Source of the DNA: Pseudomonas kairouanensis
GTDB taxonomy: Bacteria; Pseudomonadota; Gammaproteobacteria; Pseudomonadales; Pseudomonadaceae
Assembly (NCBI RefSeq): GCF_004682055.1
Contig: NZ_QUZU01000036.1
Span: forward strand, 1 to 64,000
Direction of reading: 5' to 3'
DNA: 64,000 bases
Part shown: positions 50,833 through 59,307 of the stretch, piece after piece
Position numbering within the stretch: position 1 is the stretch's first letter
Layout: each line of letters starts with the position of its first letter
The notes under the pieces: generated by a model
What the model saw: only the letters and a program-made list of their open reading frames with translations
Told to the model about the DNA's origin: nothing
Databases searched by the model: none
Position numbers and translations under genes: made by a program

Positions 50833-51121
50833 CAACCACTCCTGCCTTTTGACCTGAGGTCTTTTATAAACAGCGCTTCTGAGTTGAACCTAGCATGCGC
50901 TGTTTTACTTCTCGTAACAGACGTTTTATTGACCTCGGGGTTCTACCCGTGTGCAACGGCGCGAAGCATAGCGCAGCACTCGTCGCATTTCCCCGCATAA
51001 AGCTGGTCAAGTGCGTTGCCCGTCGCTAGAATTGCGCACTTTTTGATCAGAGGCACACCAAGTGCCCGTCTACCGCCTTGTCGTGCCCGACTGGCGGCGT
51101 CATTCAATACCGAGGTTAGAC

Positions 51122-52462
51122 ATGTCCACCACCATCGCAAAAGCCAACCCCAAGGTTGGCTTTGTTTCCCTGGGGTGCCCGAAGGCACTCGTCGATTCCG
51201 AGCGCATCCTTACGCAACTGCGTATGGAAGGTTACGACGTCGTGTCCACTTACCAGGACGCGGACGTGGTGGTGGTCAACACCTGTGGCTTCATCGACTC
51301 GGCCAAGGCCGAATCCCTGGAAGTGATCGGCGAAGCCATCAAGGAAAACGGCAAGGTCATCGTGACCGGCTGCATGGGTGTGGAAGAAGGCAATATCCGC
51401 AACGTGCACCCGAGCGTGCTGGCGGTGACCGGTCCGCAGCAGTACGAGCAGGTGGTCAATGCCGTGCACGAAGTGGTGCCGCCGCGTCAGGATCACAACC
51501 CGCTGATCGACCTGGTGCCGCCCCAAGGCATCAAGCTGACCCCGCGTCACTACGCGTACCTGAAGATTTCCGAAGGCTGCAACCACAGCTGCAGCTTCTG
51601 CATCATCCCGTCGATGCGCGGCAAGCTGGTCAGCCGCCCGGTCGGCGATGTGCTGGACGAGGCCCAGCGCCTGGTCAAATCCGGCGTGAAGGAACTGTTG
51701 GTGATCTCCCAGGACACCAGCGCCTATGGCGTCGATGTGAAATACCGCACCGGCTTCTGGAACGGCGCGCCGGTGAAAACCCGCATGACCGAACTCTGCG
51801 AAGCCCTGAGCAGCCTGGGTGTGTGGGTGCGCCTGCACTACGTTTACCCGTACCCGCACGTTGATGAGCTGATCCCGTTGATGGCCGCCGGCAAGATCCT
51901 GCCGTACCTGGACATCCCGTTCCAGCACGCCAGCCCGAAAGTGCTCAAGGCGATGAAACGCCCGGCGTTCGAAGACAAGACCCTGGCGCGCATCAAGAAC
52001 TGGCGCGAGATCTGCCCGGAACTGATCATCCGCTCCACCTTCATCGTGGGTTTCCCTGGCGAAACCGAAGAAGACTTCCAGTACCTGCTGGACTGGCTCA
52101 CCGAAGCCCAACTGGACCGCGTCGGCTGCTTCCAGTACTCGCCGGTTGAAGGCGCCCCCGCCAACCTGTTGGACCTGGCCGTGGTACCGGATGACGTCAA
52201 GCAGGACCGTTGGGAGCGTTTCATGGCGCACCAGCAGGCCATCAGCTCGGCGCGCCTGCAACTGCGCATCGGCAAGGAAATCGAAGTGCTGATCGACGAA
52301 GTCGACGAGCAAGGCGCGGTTGGCCGTTGCTTCTTCGACGCGCCGGAGATCGACGGTAACGTGTTTATCGACGATGCCAGCGGTTTGAAGCCAGGTGACA
52401 AGGTCTGGTGCACCGTGACAGACGCCGACGAGTACGACTTGTGGGCCGAAAAGCGCGACTAA
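51122..52462 (+). CDS. rimO: Ribosomal protein S12 methylthiotransferase RimO
   Basis: A 446-residue radical-SAM enzyme that adds a methylthio group to Asp88 of ribosomal protein S12. Domains: UPF0004 (VGFVSLGCPKALVDSERI; VVVNTCGFIDSAKAESLEVI; VIVTGCMGVEEGNI) carrying the second iron-sulfur cluster, the radical-SAM CxxxCxxC in EGCNHSCSFCIIPSMRGKL, and a C-terminal TRAM domain. The ATG at 51122 after GAGGTTAGAC is preferred over an in-frame codon 60 bases upstream. Confidence 0.96.
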   Translation: MSTTIAKANPKVGFVSLGCPKALVDSERILTQLRMEGYDVVSTYQDADVVVVNTCGFIDSAKAESLEVIGEAIKENGKVIVTGCMGVEEGNIRNVHPSVLAVTGPQQYEQVVNAVHEVVPPRQDHNPLIDLVPPQGIKLTPRHYAYLKISEGCNHSCSFCIIPSMRGKLVSRPVGDVLDEAQRLVKSGVKELLVISQDTSAYGVDVKYRTGFWNGAPVKTRMTELCEALSSLGVWVRLHYVYPYPHVDELIPLMAAGKILPYLDIPFQHASPKVLKAMKRPAFEDKTLARIKNWREICPELIIRSTFIVGFPGETEEDFQYLLDWLTEAQLDRVGCFQYSPVEGAPANLLDLAVVPDDVKQDRWERFMAHQQAISSARLQLRIGKEIEVLIDEVDEQGAVGRCFFDAPEIDGNVFIDDASGLKPGDKVWCTVTDADEYDLWAEKRD

Positions 52463-52476
52463 ATCTGTAAAGATTC

Positions 52477-52514
52477 AAAAAGCCCCGCCTCTGGACAAGA
52501 AGCGGGGCTTTTTT
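52477..52514 (+). terminator. Rho-independent terminator of rimO
   Basis: AAAAAGCCCCGC and GCGGGGCTTTTTT form a strong stem with a T-run directly after the rimO stop. Confidence 0.95.
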
Positions 52515-52568
52515 ACGTCTATCGTTTTGCCCATCAACGCCAATCATCATCGGCAAGGGGCAGCGGGC

Positions 52569-53042
52569 ATGCGTCAGCATTCGGTTATCCACACACCTAA
52601 AACCAGCGACTACACCGAGTTGGCGCGGATTTGGGAGGCCTCGGTAAGGGCGACCCATGACTTTTTGCCGGACAGCTACATCCTGTTGCTCAAAAACCTG
52701 GTGCTGACCCGCTACCTCGATTGCGTGATGTTGATCTGCACCAAGGACCTGCGCCAGCGCATTACCGGGTTTGCCGGCGTGGCGGCGGGCAAGGTGGAGA
52801 TGCTGTTTATCGACCCGCCGCATCGGGGCCAGGGGCTTGGCCGACAATTGTTGAAATACGCCATCGAACACATGAATGCCGATGAGCTGGACGTCAACGA
52901 ACAGAACCCACAAGCGCTGGGCTTTTACTTCAAGCAAGGGTTCGAGGTGATCGGACGTACGGAACAGGATGGCCTGGGGCAACCTTATCCGTTGCTGCAC
53001 ATGCGTTTGCGCCAGGCGCAGCAACAAGCTCGCCAGGGCTAA
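52569..53042 (+). CDS. GNAT-family N-acetyltransferase
   Basis: A 157-residue acetyltransferase. The acetyl-CoA pyrophosphate loop is HRGQGLGRQLLKYA, preceded by the VEMLFIDPPHRG strand and followed by ELDVNEQNPQALGFYFKQGF, the usual GNAT motif B. AAGGGGCAGCGGGC precedes the ATG at 52569; an in-frame ATG 42 bases earlier is closer to the terminator and lacks a site. Resembles YafP/YjaB-type small-molecule acetyltransferases; substrate unknown. Confidence 0.88.
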   Translation: MRQHSVIHTPKTSDYTELARIWEASVRATHDFLPDSYILLLKNLVLTRYLDCVMLICTKDLRQRITGFAGVAAGKVEMLFIDPPHRGQGLGRQLLKYAIEHMNADELDVNEQNPQALGFYFKQGFEVIGRTEQDGLGQPYPLLHMRLRQAQQQARQG

Positions 53043-53113
53043 TTGAAATGGAGCCGGGATTAACCGGCCCCACACAGGTACAATAGCCGCCCCCTTTTGT
53101 TACGGCCCTTGTC

Positions 53114-53824
53114 ATGACTGACCCCATACGCCTCTCCAAACGCCTTATCGAACTGGTCGGTTGCTCCCGTCGGGAGGCTGAGCTGTTTATCGAAGGCGGC
53201 TGGGTCTCGGTGGACGGTGAAGTGATCGACGAGCCGCAGTTCAAGGTCACCACCCAAAAGGTCGAACTCGACCCCGAAGCCAAGGCCACCGCGCCGGAGC
53301 CGGTGACCATCCTGATGCACGCTCCTGCCGGCGTGGACGCCGAAACCGCCCTGGCCACGATCAGCGCCGAGACGCTGTCCGAAGAACACCGCTTCGGCAA
53401 GCGCCCGCTCAAGGGCCACTTCCTGCGCCTGACCGCCAGCGCCGACCTGCAGCCCAAGGCCAGCGGCCTGCTGGTGTTTACCCAGGACTGGAAGATTCTG
53501 CGCAAGTTGACCGCCGATGCCGCCAAGATCGAGCAGGAATACGTGGTGGAAGTCGAAGGCGACATGGTTGCCCATGGCCTCAACCGCCTCAACCATGGCC
53601 TGACTTACAAAGGCAAGGAACTGCCGGCAGTCAAAGCCAGCTGGCAGAACGAAAACCGCCTGCGCTTTGCGATGAAAAACCCGCAGCCGGGCGTGATTGC
53701 ACTGTTCTGCGAAGCGGTTGGCCTGAAGGTCATCGCTATTCGTCGCATCCGCATCGGCGGCGTGTCCATCGGCAAAGTGCCGGTCGGCCAATGGCGCTAC
53801 CTGTCCGGCAAAGAGAAGTTCTAA
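53114..53824 (+). CDS. RsuA-family rRNA pseudouridine synthase-like protein with altered active-site motif
   Basis: A 236-residue protein with an N-terminal S4 RNA-binding domain (LSKRLIELVGCSRREAELFI) and an RsuA/RluB-type synthase domain (GLLVFTQDWKILRKLTADA; EQEYVVEVEGDM; GLKVIAIRRIRIGGVSIGKV). In active relatives the motif is GRLDxxTxGLLLLTND with the catalytic Asp five residues before Gly. Here the stretch reads SADLQPKASGLLVFTQD: Arg is missing and the nearest Asp is seven residues before Gly. Either two residues are inserted or the active site is changed. It may bind rRNA without modifying it. Confidence 0.82.
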   Translation: MTDPIRLSKRLIELVGCSRREAELFIEGGWVSVDGEVIDEPQFKVTTQKVELDPEAKATAPEPVTILMHAPAGVDAETALATISAETLSEEHRFGKRPLKGHFLRLTASADLQPKASGLLVFTQDWKILRKLTADAAKIEQEYVVEVEGDMVAHGLNRLNHGLTYKGKELPAVKASWQNENRLRFAMKNPQPGVIALFCEAVGLKVIAIRRIRIGGVSIGKVPVGQWRYLSGKEKF

Positions 53825-53894
53825 GCCGCTGCCCCTTTTTTTAGATACCGCCTGATTCGGCGGTGTCCCCCGTTCAATACCAGGATTGCCCACC

Positions 53895-54356
53895 ATGATT
53901 CACAACGACGTACTGCGCAGCGTGCGCTACATGCTCGACATCAGCGACAACAAGATGGTCGAGATCATCAAGCTCGGCGGCATGGACGTGACCAACGAAG
54001 ACCTGCTCACGTACCTCAAGAAAGATGAGGAAGAAGGCTTCGTGTTCTGCCCGGACGACGTCATGGCGCACTTCCTTGATGGCCTGGTGATCTTCAAGCG
54101 TGGCAAGGACGAAAGCCGCCCGCCTCAGCCGATCGAAACGCCGGTGACCAACAACATCATCCTCAAGAAACTGCGCGTGGCCTTCGAACTGAAAGAAGAC
54201 GACATGCACGCAATTCTCAAGGCTGCAGAGTTCCCGGTATCCAAGCCGGAACTGAGCGCGTTGTTCCGCAAGTTTGGCCACACCAACTACCGTACGTGCG
54301 GCGACCAATTGCTGCGCAATTTCCTCAAGGGCCTGACGCTGCGGGTGCGTACCTAA
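53895..54356 (+). CDS. DUF1456 (YehS-like) protein
   Basis: A 153-residue protein made of two copies of a DUF1456 repeat of about 70 residues: one begins MIHNDVLRSVRYMLDISDNK, the other VTNNIILKKLRVAFELKEDD; each ends near FLDGLVIFKRG or FLKGLTLRVRT. Proteins of this family are widespread in gammaproteobacteria and lack an established function. It ends 3 bases before the trmO start, so both are on one transcript. Confidence 0.88.
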   Translation: MIHNDVLRSVRYMLDISDNKMVEIIKLGGMDVTNEDLLTYLKKDEEEGFVFCPDDVMAHFLDGLVIFKRGKDESRPPQPIETPVTNNIILKKLRVAFELKEDDMHAILKAAEFPVSKPELSALFRKFGHTNYRTCGDQLLRNFLKGLTLRVRT

Positions 54357-54359
54357 GCC

Positions 54360-55055
54360 ATGAGCTACAACGTCTCGCCCGTTGGTTTCGTGCGCTCCTG
54401 TTTCAAGGAGAAGTTCGCTATCCCGCGCCAACCGCAACTGGCGCCCGCCGCCCGTGGTGTGCTGGAACTGGTGGCGCCGTTTGACGGCGGTGAGGCCGTG
54501 CAGGGTCTGGAGCAGGTCAGCCATGTGTGGCTGCTGTTTCTGTTCCACCAGGCCCTGGAAGACAAGCCACGCCTGAAAGTGCGCCCGCCGCGCCTGGGTG
54601 GCAATACGTCCATGGGCGTGTTTGCCACCCGTGCGACGCACCGGCCCAATGGCATCGGCCAGTCGGTGGTGAAGCTGGACAAGGTCGAGCCTGGCAAGCT
54701 GTGGATTTCCGGAATTGACCTGCTCGATGGCACGCCGGTGCTGGATATCAAGCCGTATGTGCCGTACGCCGACATCATCGATACCGCAACCAATGACATG
54801 GCCAGTGGCGCGCCCACGTTGATTCCCGTGCAGTGGCTCAAGACCGCACTGCACCAGGCACAAAGCCACGCCCAGCGGCTGGATGAGCCGTTGGTGGCGC
54901 TGATTGAGCAGTGTTTGGCGCAAGATCCACGGCCGGCGTATCAGACGCCTGGGCCTGAGCGGGAGTATGGCGCGCAGTTCTGGGATGTGGATGTGCGTTG
55001 GCACTATCCCGAGGCTGGGCTGATTTGTGTGCTGGAAGTGCTTCCAGCTCAGTAA
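54360..55055 (+). CDS. trmO: tRNA (t6A37)-N6-methyltransferase TrmO (TsaA/YaeB)
   Basis: A 231-residue enzyme that methylates N6 of t6A37 in tRNA-Thr, giving m6t6A. It opens MSYNVSPVGFVRSCFKEKFA and carries the family LGGNTSMGVFATRATHRPNG and DLLDGTPVLDIKPYVPYAD segments that form the SAM-binding beta-barrel. Three bases separate it from the DUF1456 gene. A strong terminator follows. Confidence 0.93.
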   Translation: MSYNVSPVGFVRSCFKEKFAIPRQPQLAPAARGVLELVAPFDGGEAVQGLEQVSHVWLLFLFHQALEDKPRLKVRPPRLGGNTSMGVFATRATHRPNGIGQSVVKLDKVEPGKLWISGIDLLDGTPVLDIKPYVPYADIIDTATNDMASGAPTLIPVQWLKTALHQAQSHAQRLDEPLVALIEQCLAQDPRPAYQTPGPEREYGAQFWDVDVRWHYPEAGLICVLEVLPAQ

Positions 55056-55067
55056 CTCGCACACACG

Positions 55068-55108
55068 AAAAAGCCCGCGCGGCCTGTGAAGGCTGCGCGG
55101 GCTTTTTT
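55068..55108 (+). terminator. Rho-independent terminator of trmO
   Basis: AAAAAGCCCGCGC and GCGCGGGCTTTTTT form a long stem with a T-run, just after trmO. Confidence 0.95.
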
Positions 55109-55122
55109 GCGAATGCATTCTC

Positions 55123-55222
55123 TGTAGGAGCGAGCTCGCTCGCGAAAAACGCAAACTCACCGAGTTAGTCCAGGACGCCAGCGTTATCGTTGACGACCTT
55201 CGCGAGCAAGCTCGCTCCTACA
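55123..55222. repeat. REPIN, GTAGGAGCGAGC type, 100 bp
   Basis: TGTAGGAGCGAGCTCGCTCG faces CGAGCAAGCTCGCTCCTACA. The interior contains GTCCAGGACGCCAGCG and GTTATCGTTGACG, related to the interior of the copy at 48751-48850. Lies between converging trmO and fpr. Confidence 0.92.
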
Positions 55223-55234
55223 AGTGACCCGAGG

Positions 55235-56014
55235 TCACTTCTCGACGAACGCACGCTCGATCAAGTAGTCACCCGGCTCACGCATGCGCGGCGAAACTTT
55301 CAGGCCGAAGCTGTTCAGCACTTCGCTGGTCTCGTCCAACATGCTTGGGCTGCCGCACAGCATGGCGCGGTCGTCCTCGGGGTTGATCGGAGGCAGGCCG
55401 ATGTCGGTGAACAGCTTGCCGCTGCGCATCAGGTCGGTCAGGCGGCCTTCATTTTCGAACGGCTCGCGGGTCACGGTTGGGTAGTAGATCAACTTGTCAC
55501 GCAGGGCTTCGCCGAAGAACTCGTTCTGCGGCAGGTGCTCGGTGATGAATTCGCGGTAGGCGACTTCATTGACGTAACGCACGCCGTGGCACAGGATCAC
55601 TTTTTCGAAACGCTCGTAGGTTTCCGGGTCCTGGATCACGCTCATGAACGGAGCAAGGCCAGTACCGGTGCTGAGCAGGTACAGGTGCTTGCCCGGCTTC
55701 AAATCGTCAAGCACCAGGGTGCCTGTCGGTTTTTTGCTGATGATGATCTCGTCGCCTTCCTTCAAGTGCTGCAATTGGGAAGTCAGCGGGCCATCCGGCA
55801 CCTTGATGCTGAAGAACTCCAGATGCTCTTCCCAGTTCGGGCTGGCAATGGAGTAAGCGCGCATGAGCGGGCGGCCGTTGGGCTGTTGCAGGCCGATCAT
55901 CACGAACTGACCGTTCTCGAAGCGCAGGCCCGGGTCACGGGTGCACTTGAAGCTGAACAGAGTGTCGTTCCAGTGATGAACACTGAGGACACGCTCGTGG
56001 TTCATGTTGCTCAT
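55235..56014 (-). CDS. fpr: Ferredoxin--NADP+ reductase
   Basis: A 259-residue FAD enzyme of the bacterial subclass I ferredoxin-NADP reductases. FAD-binding RAYSIASPNWEEHLEFFSIK and pyrophosphate contact KPTGTLVLDDL; the NADP site contains LSTGTGLAPFMSVIQDPETY; the C-terminus ends REPGDYLIERAFVEK as in Pseudomonas and Azotobacter Fpr. It equilibrates NADPH and ferredoxin or flavodoxin and supports oxidative-stress and Fe-S repair. The ATG at 56014 (MSNMNHERVLS) is chosen over an ATG three codons later. Divergent from finR. Confidence 0.96.
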   Translation of the reverse strand: MSNMNHERVLSVHHWNDTLFSFKCTRDPGLRFENGQFVMIGLQQPNGRPLMRAYSIASPNWEEHLEFFSIKVPDGPLTSQLQHLKEGDEIIISKKPTGTLVLDDLKPGKHLYLLSTGTGLAPFMSVIQDPETYERFEKVILCHGVRYVNEVAYREFITEHLPQNEFFGEALRDKLIYYPTVTREPFENEGRLTDLMRSGKLFTDIGLPPINPEDDRAMLCGSPSMLDETSEVLNSFGLKVSPRMREPGDYLIERAFVEK

Positions 56015-56112
56015 GTACGGGGAACTCCTGGAAATGGGTCTGCGCTGTCTTGAGGCGCGCAATTGCACCGCATTCTAATCGCGGCGACAATATCTGTTAA
56101 CTGGATTATTAA

Positions 56113-56139
56113 GATAAGGGTTATCGGTTATATCGATAT
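56113..56139. promoter_or_regulatory. Candidate FinR operator(s)
   Basis: GATAAGGGTTATC at 56113-56125 has 5-bp inverted arms around GGG. A perfect palindrome ATATCGATAT (56130-56139) overlaps the finR start codon. Both lie in the fpr-finR gap, where LysR regulators usually bind T-N11-A sites. Confidence 0.5.
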
Positions 56140-57064
56140 GCGATTTACTCTCCGTCAACTGCAAGTCTTCGTCGCCGTCGCCCAGCAGGAAAGCGTTTCA
56201 CGCGCTGCTGGCCTTCTGGCCTTATCTCAATCCGCCGCCAGCACCTCAATCACTGAGCTGGAGCGTCAATCCAGCTGCCAATTGTTCGACCGCGCCGGCA
56301 AGCGCCTGAGCCTCAACGCCCTCGGCCACCAACTCTTGCCTCAGGCCGTGGCGCTGCTGGACCAGGCCAAGGAGATCGAGGACCTGCTCAATGGCAAGTC
56401 CGGCTTTGGCTCCCTGGCCGTCGGCGCCACCCTGACCATTGGCAATTACCTGGCCACCCTGCTGATCGGCAGCTTCATGCAGCAGCACCCCGAGAGCCAG
56501 GTAAAACTGCATGTGCAGAACACTGCGCATATCGTGCATCAGGTCGCGCACTACGAAATTGACCTGGGTCTAATCGAAGGCGACTGCAGCCACCCGGATA
56601 TCGAAGTGCAAACCTGGGTCGAGGATGAACTGGTGGTGTTTTGCGCGCCGCAACATCACTTGGCCAAGCGCGGCATGGCGACGATGGACGAGCTGACCCA
56701 CGAGGCATGGATCCTGCGAGAACAAGGTTCGGGCACGCGCCTGACCTTCGATCAAGCCATGCGCCATCACCGCAGCGCGTTGAATATCCGCCTGGAGCTG
56801 GAGCACACCGAGGCGATCAAGCGGGCGGTGGAGTCAGGGTTGGGGATTGGCTGCATCTCGCGGCTGGCGCTGCGCGATGCATTTCGACGTGGCAGCCTGG
56901 TACCGGTTGAAACTCCGGACCTGGACCTGGCCCGGCAGTTTTACTTTATCTGGCATAAACAGAAGTACCAGACCTCAGCGATGCGCGAGTTCCTGGAACT
57001 GTGCCGCGCGTTTACCGCTGGGGTTCAGCGCAGCGACGAGATCGTGCTGCCCAGTATTGCCTGA
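56138..57064 (+). CDS. finR: LysR-family regulator FinR (fpr activator)
   Basis: A 308-residue LysR-type regulator. The winged helix-turn-helix is MRFTLRQLQVFVAVAQQESV to ALSQSAASTSITELERQSSC (residues 1-60); the effector domain covers about 90-295 (SGFGSLAVGATLTIGNYLAT; VESGLGIGCISRLALRDAFR). In P. putida the divergent regulator FinR activates fprA on redox stress, and the same arrangement is seen here. The start at 56138 gives the family N-terminus. Confidence 0.9.
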   Translation: MRFTLRQLQVFVAVAQQESVSRAAGLLALSQSAASTSITELERQSSCQLFDRAGKRLSLNALGHQLLPQAVALLDQAKEIEDLLNGKSGFGSLAVGATLTIGNYLATLLIGSFMQQHPESQVKLHVQNTAHIVHQVAHYEIDLGLIEGDCSHPDIEVQTWVEDELVVFCAPQHHLAKRGMATMDELTHEAWILREQGSGTRLTFDQAMRHHRSALNIRLELEHTEAIKRAVESGLGIGCISRLALRDAFRRGSLVPVETPDLDLARQFYFIWHKQKYQTSAMREFLELCRAFTAGVQRSDEIVLPSIA

Positions 57065-57067
57065 GGC

Positions 57068-57430
57068 TTAGATCAGGATCACGGCCCACACCAGGGTGAT
57101 CATGGTCAGCGCCACGAATTGCGCGGCGCTGCCCATGTCCTTGGCGTTTTTCGACAAGGGGTGACGATCCAGGGAGATCCGGTCAATCGCCGCTTCCACG
57201 GCCGAGTTGAGCAACTCGACGATCAGCGCCAGCAGGCATACCGCAATCAACAACGCGCGTTCGACCCGGCTGACGCTCAGGAAAAAGCTCAGCGGGATCA
57301 GGATGACATTCAGCAACACCAGTTGGCGAAAAGCGGCCTCACCGGTAAAAGCTGCGCGCAAGCCATCCAGGGAGTAACCCCCTGCGTTGAAGATACGTTT
57401 GATACCGGTTTGACCCTTGAAAGGCGACAT
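57068..57430 (-). CDS. dgkA: Diacylglycerol kinase
   Basis: A 120-residue integral membrane kinase with three membrane helices. The family signature ELLNSAVEAAIDRIS sits in the middle helix region with the catalytic Glu. It recycles diacylglycerol released by periplasmic glucan (OpgB) reactions to phosphatidic acid. Start at 57430 (MSPFKGQTGIKRIFNAG); no clear ribosome site. It is downstream of erdR in the same direction. Confidence 0.93.
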   Translation of the reverse strand: MSPFKGQTGIKRIFNAGGYSLDGLRAAFTGEAAFRQLVLLNVILIPLSFFLSVSRVERALLIAVCLLALIVELLNSAVEAAIDRISLDRHPLSKNAKDMGSAAQFVALTMITLVWAVILI

Positions 57431-57505
57431 AGACGTTGGCAACTGAACTGAAGGAGTGGGGAAACTAGATCACGCCAAGTCAAAAAAGCGTGAATCGGTT
57501 CCAGC

Positions 57506-58156
57506 TTAATGCTGCGAAATTGACTCAAGTTGTTGCAATAGCAACGCCGCCTGGGTACGGGTGCGGACGCCGAGTTTGCGAAAGATCGCCGTCACATGGG
57601 CCTTGATGGTCGCTTCCGACACATTCAGCTCATAGGCAATCTGCTTGTTCAGCAAGCCTTCGCAAACCATGGTCAACACGCGAAACTGCTGCGGCGTCAG
57701 GCTGGCCAGCCCATCACGGGCGGCCTTGGCTTCGTCGGAGACGTTGATCTCTTCAAAGGCCTGCGGCGGCCAGGACACATCGCCGTCGAGCACGGTGCGC
57801 ACGGCTTTCTGGATATCTTCCATGGCGCTGGACTTGGGGATGAACCCACTGGCACCGAACTCCTTGGAGCGCACCACCACGTCGGCTTCTTCCTGGGCCG
57901 ACACCATCACCACGGGGATCTGCGGGTATTGCCCGCGCAACAGCACCAATCCAGAGAAGCCATAGGCGCCGGGCATGTTCAGGTCGAGCAGCACCAGGTC
58001 CCAATCGGACTTTTCGGTGAGGCGGGTTTCCAGCTCGGCAATGCTGGCTACTTCGACCAGGCGCACATCCGGGCCAAGGCCCAGGGTCACTGCTTGATGC
58101 AGGGCGCTGCGAAACAGCGGGTGGTCATCGGCTATCAGGATTTCGTATGTGGCCAT
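57506..58156 (-). CDS. erdR: LuxR/NarL-type response regulator, ErdR-like
   Basis: A 216-residue response regulator: receiver with phospho-acceptor Asp in LVLLDLNMPGAYGFSG (near residue 58) and a C-terminal LuxR helix-turn-helix (LTPQQFRVLTMVCEGLLNKQ; NVSEATIKAHVTAIFRKLGV). The position next to dgkA matches P. aeruginosa ErdR (PA3604), which controls ethanol and acetate metabolism genes. No histidine kinase gene is adjacent, so the partner is encoded elsewhere. Confidence 0.88.
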   Translation of the reverse strand: MATYEILIADDHPLFRSALHQAVTLGLGPDVRLVEVASIAELETRLTEKSDWDLVLLDLNMPGAYGFSGLVLLRGQYPQIPVVMVSAQEEADVVVRSKEFGASGFIPKSSAMEDIQKAVRTVLDGDVSWPPQAFEEINVSDEAKAARDGLASLTPQQFRVLTMVCEGLLNKQIAYELNVSEATIKAHVTAIFRKLGVRTRTQAALLLQQLESISQH

Positions 58157-58408
58157 TGATTAAATGATCCTGTTTTTTATGGCAGCCCTGATGGGTTCAG
58201 GGTTCGCCAGTACACAAGGTGACGGCCAGGCAGCCATCACCACAGGGCAAGTTCGACGTAAAAAACACTAGGAACGACGTCGAAAATTCACGGTTGCGCC
58301 CTAATCGGCGCCCAGCATGCCCAGCGTAGCCTGGGGGGTCAAGCACTACGCCCATGGGCATTTTAGCGGCTTGCGGCTTTACAGTGCCATCATGCAAACG
58401 TCGCCTGG

Positions 58409-59128
58409 CTATGCCGCCGGTACGTAGGGCGCAAGACGAGTATGGACGACGTCCGTCGGGTCCAGCGGCAATTGGAACTTGGCCGCCAGGTAATGGGTGC
58501 TGAACACGTCAAGGTAGGCATCCAGCACTTCGCAGGCAGCACCGTCATCGGCTAATTCCAGGCACAGGGCCGCGACTTCGGCGGTGCAAAAATGGTCATC
58601 TCGCTTGGAGCGACGCAGTTTGTAGCGCGACAGTTGCTCCGGGGCCAGGCTCAACACCGGCAAGTGTTCCAGGTACGGACTTTTGCGGAACATCTTGCGC
58701 GCTTCGCTCCAGGTGCCATCGAGCAGAATAAACAGCGGACGCTTGCCCTGCTGCACCTTCACCTCGCTGACCACCCGCTCGGGCGCGACGAATTCGCCGG
58801 GAAATACGATATAGGGCTGCCACTGCGGGTCGGCCAGCAACGTCAGCAACTGGGGGTCGACCTCGGTACGCGACCAGGCGAACGCCGTGGTGTCATCGAT
58901 CACGTCGGCGATCAACCAACCGGTATTGCTGGGCTTCATGGGTTCGACATCGTGCATCAACAGGCACATGGCAGACCTTGCCGCGACGTTGGGCCGCCAG
59001 GCGCAAAGGCAATACTCGGGGATTACCCGGCAGCCGGGACAACGCTCTGCACGGGAACCCCGATTGAGGAACGGCCTGACGGCGCGAGCCAGGCGCTGGG
59101 TACGCAGGCGGGAGACGGCGTGGCTCAT
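58409..59128 (-). CDS. tapT: DTW-domain tRNA-uridine aminocarboxypropyltransferase (TapT-like)
   Basis: A 239-residue DTW-domain protein. A zinc-type cluster opens the domain (RCPGCRVIPEYCLCAW, four Cys) and the DTW signature reads LLDGTWSEARKMFRKSPYL. TapT in E. coli transfers the aminocarboxypropyl group of SAM to U47 of tRNA (acp3U47). Transcribed toward erdR, about 250 bases away, with no gene or clear signal between them. Confidence 0.88.
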   Translation of the reverse strand: MSHAVSRLRTQRLARAVRPFLNRGSRAERCPGCRVIPEYCLCAWRPNVAARSAMCLLMHDVEPMKPSNTGWLIADVIDDTTAFAWSRTEVDPQLLTLLADPQWQPYIVFPGEFVAPERVVSEVKVQQGKRPLFILLDGTWSEARKMFRKSPYLEHLPVLSLAPEQLSRYKLRRSKRDDHFCTAEVAALCLELADDGAACEVLDAYLDVFSTHYLAAKFQLPLDPTDVVHTRLAPYVPAA

Positions 59129-59307
59129 CGAATGCGCCGTTGATACAGGTAGATCGACACGGTGAAAACTCGTGGAGGGCTTAAGTGGCTGCAGTTTACC
59201 AGCGATACGCCTGGCTGTAGTGGCAAGGGGTCACCTATAATTGCGCGCCACTGAACGCACAGCCCAGTGGCTGGTCTATGCACCAGTAACCGAATCAGGA
59301 GAGTTTC

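Noticed and set aside
49132..51000. 622-codon plus-strand frame opposite kup
   Set aside because: Kup is unambiguous on the minus strand; the opposite frame is His/Gln/Arg-rich and matches nothing.
1820..55222. Repeated palindromes as a possible CRISPR array
   Set aside because: The repeats are scattered singly in different intergenic gaps, are inverted pairs, and lack regular spacers or cas genes; they are REPINs.
58197..58397. 66-codon minus-strand frame between erdR and tapT
   Set aside because: No ribosome site, no recognisable sequence; the 250-base gap is best left without a gene.
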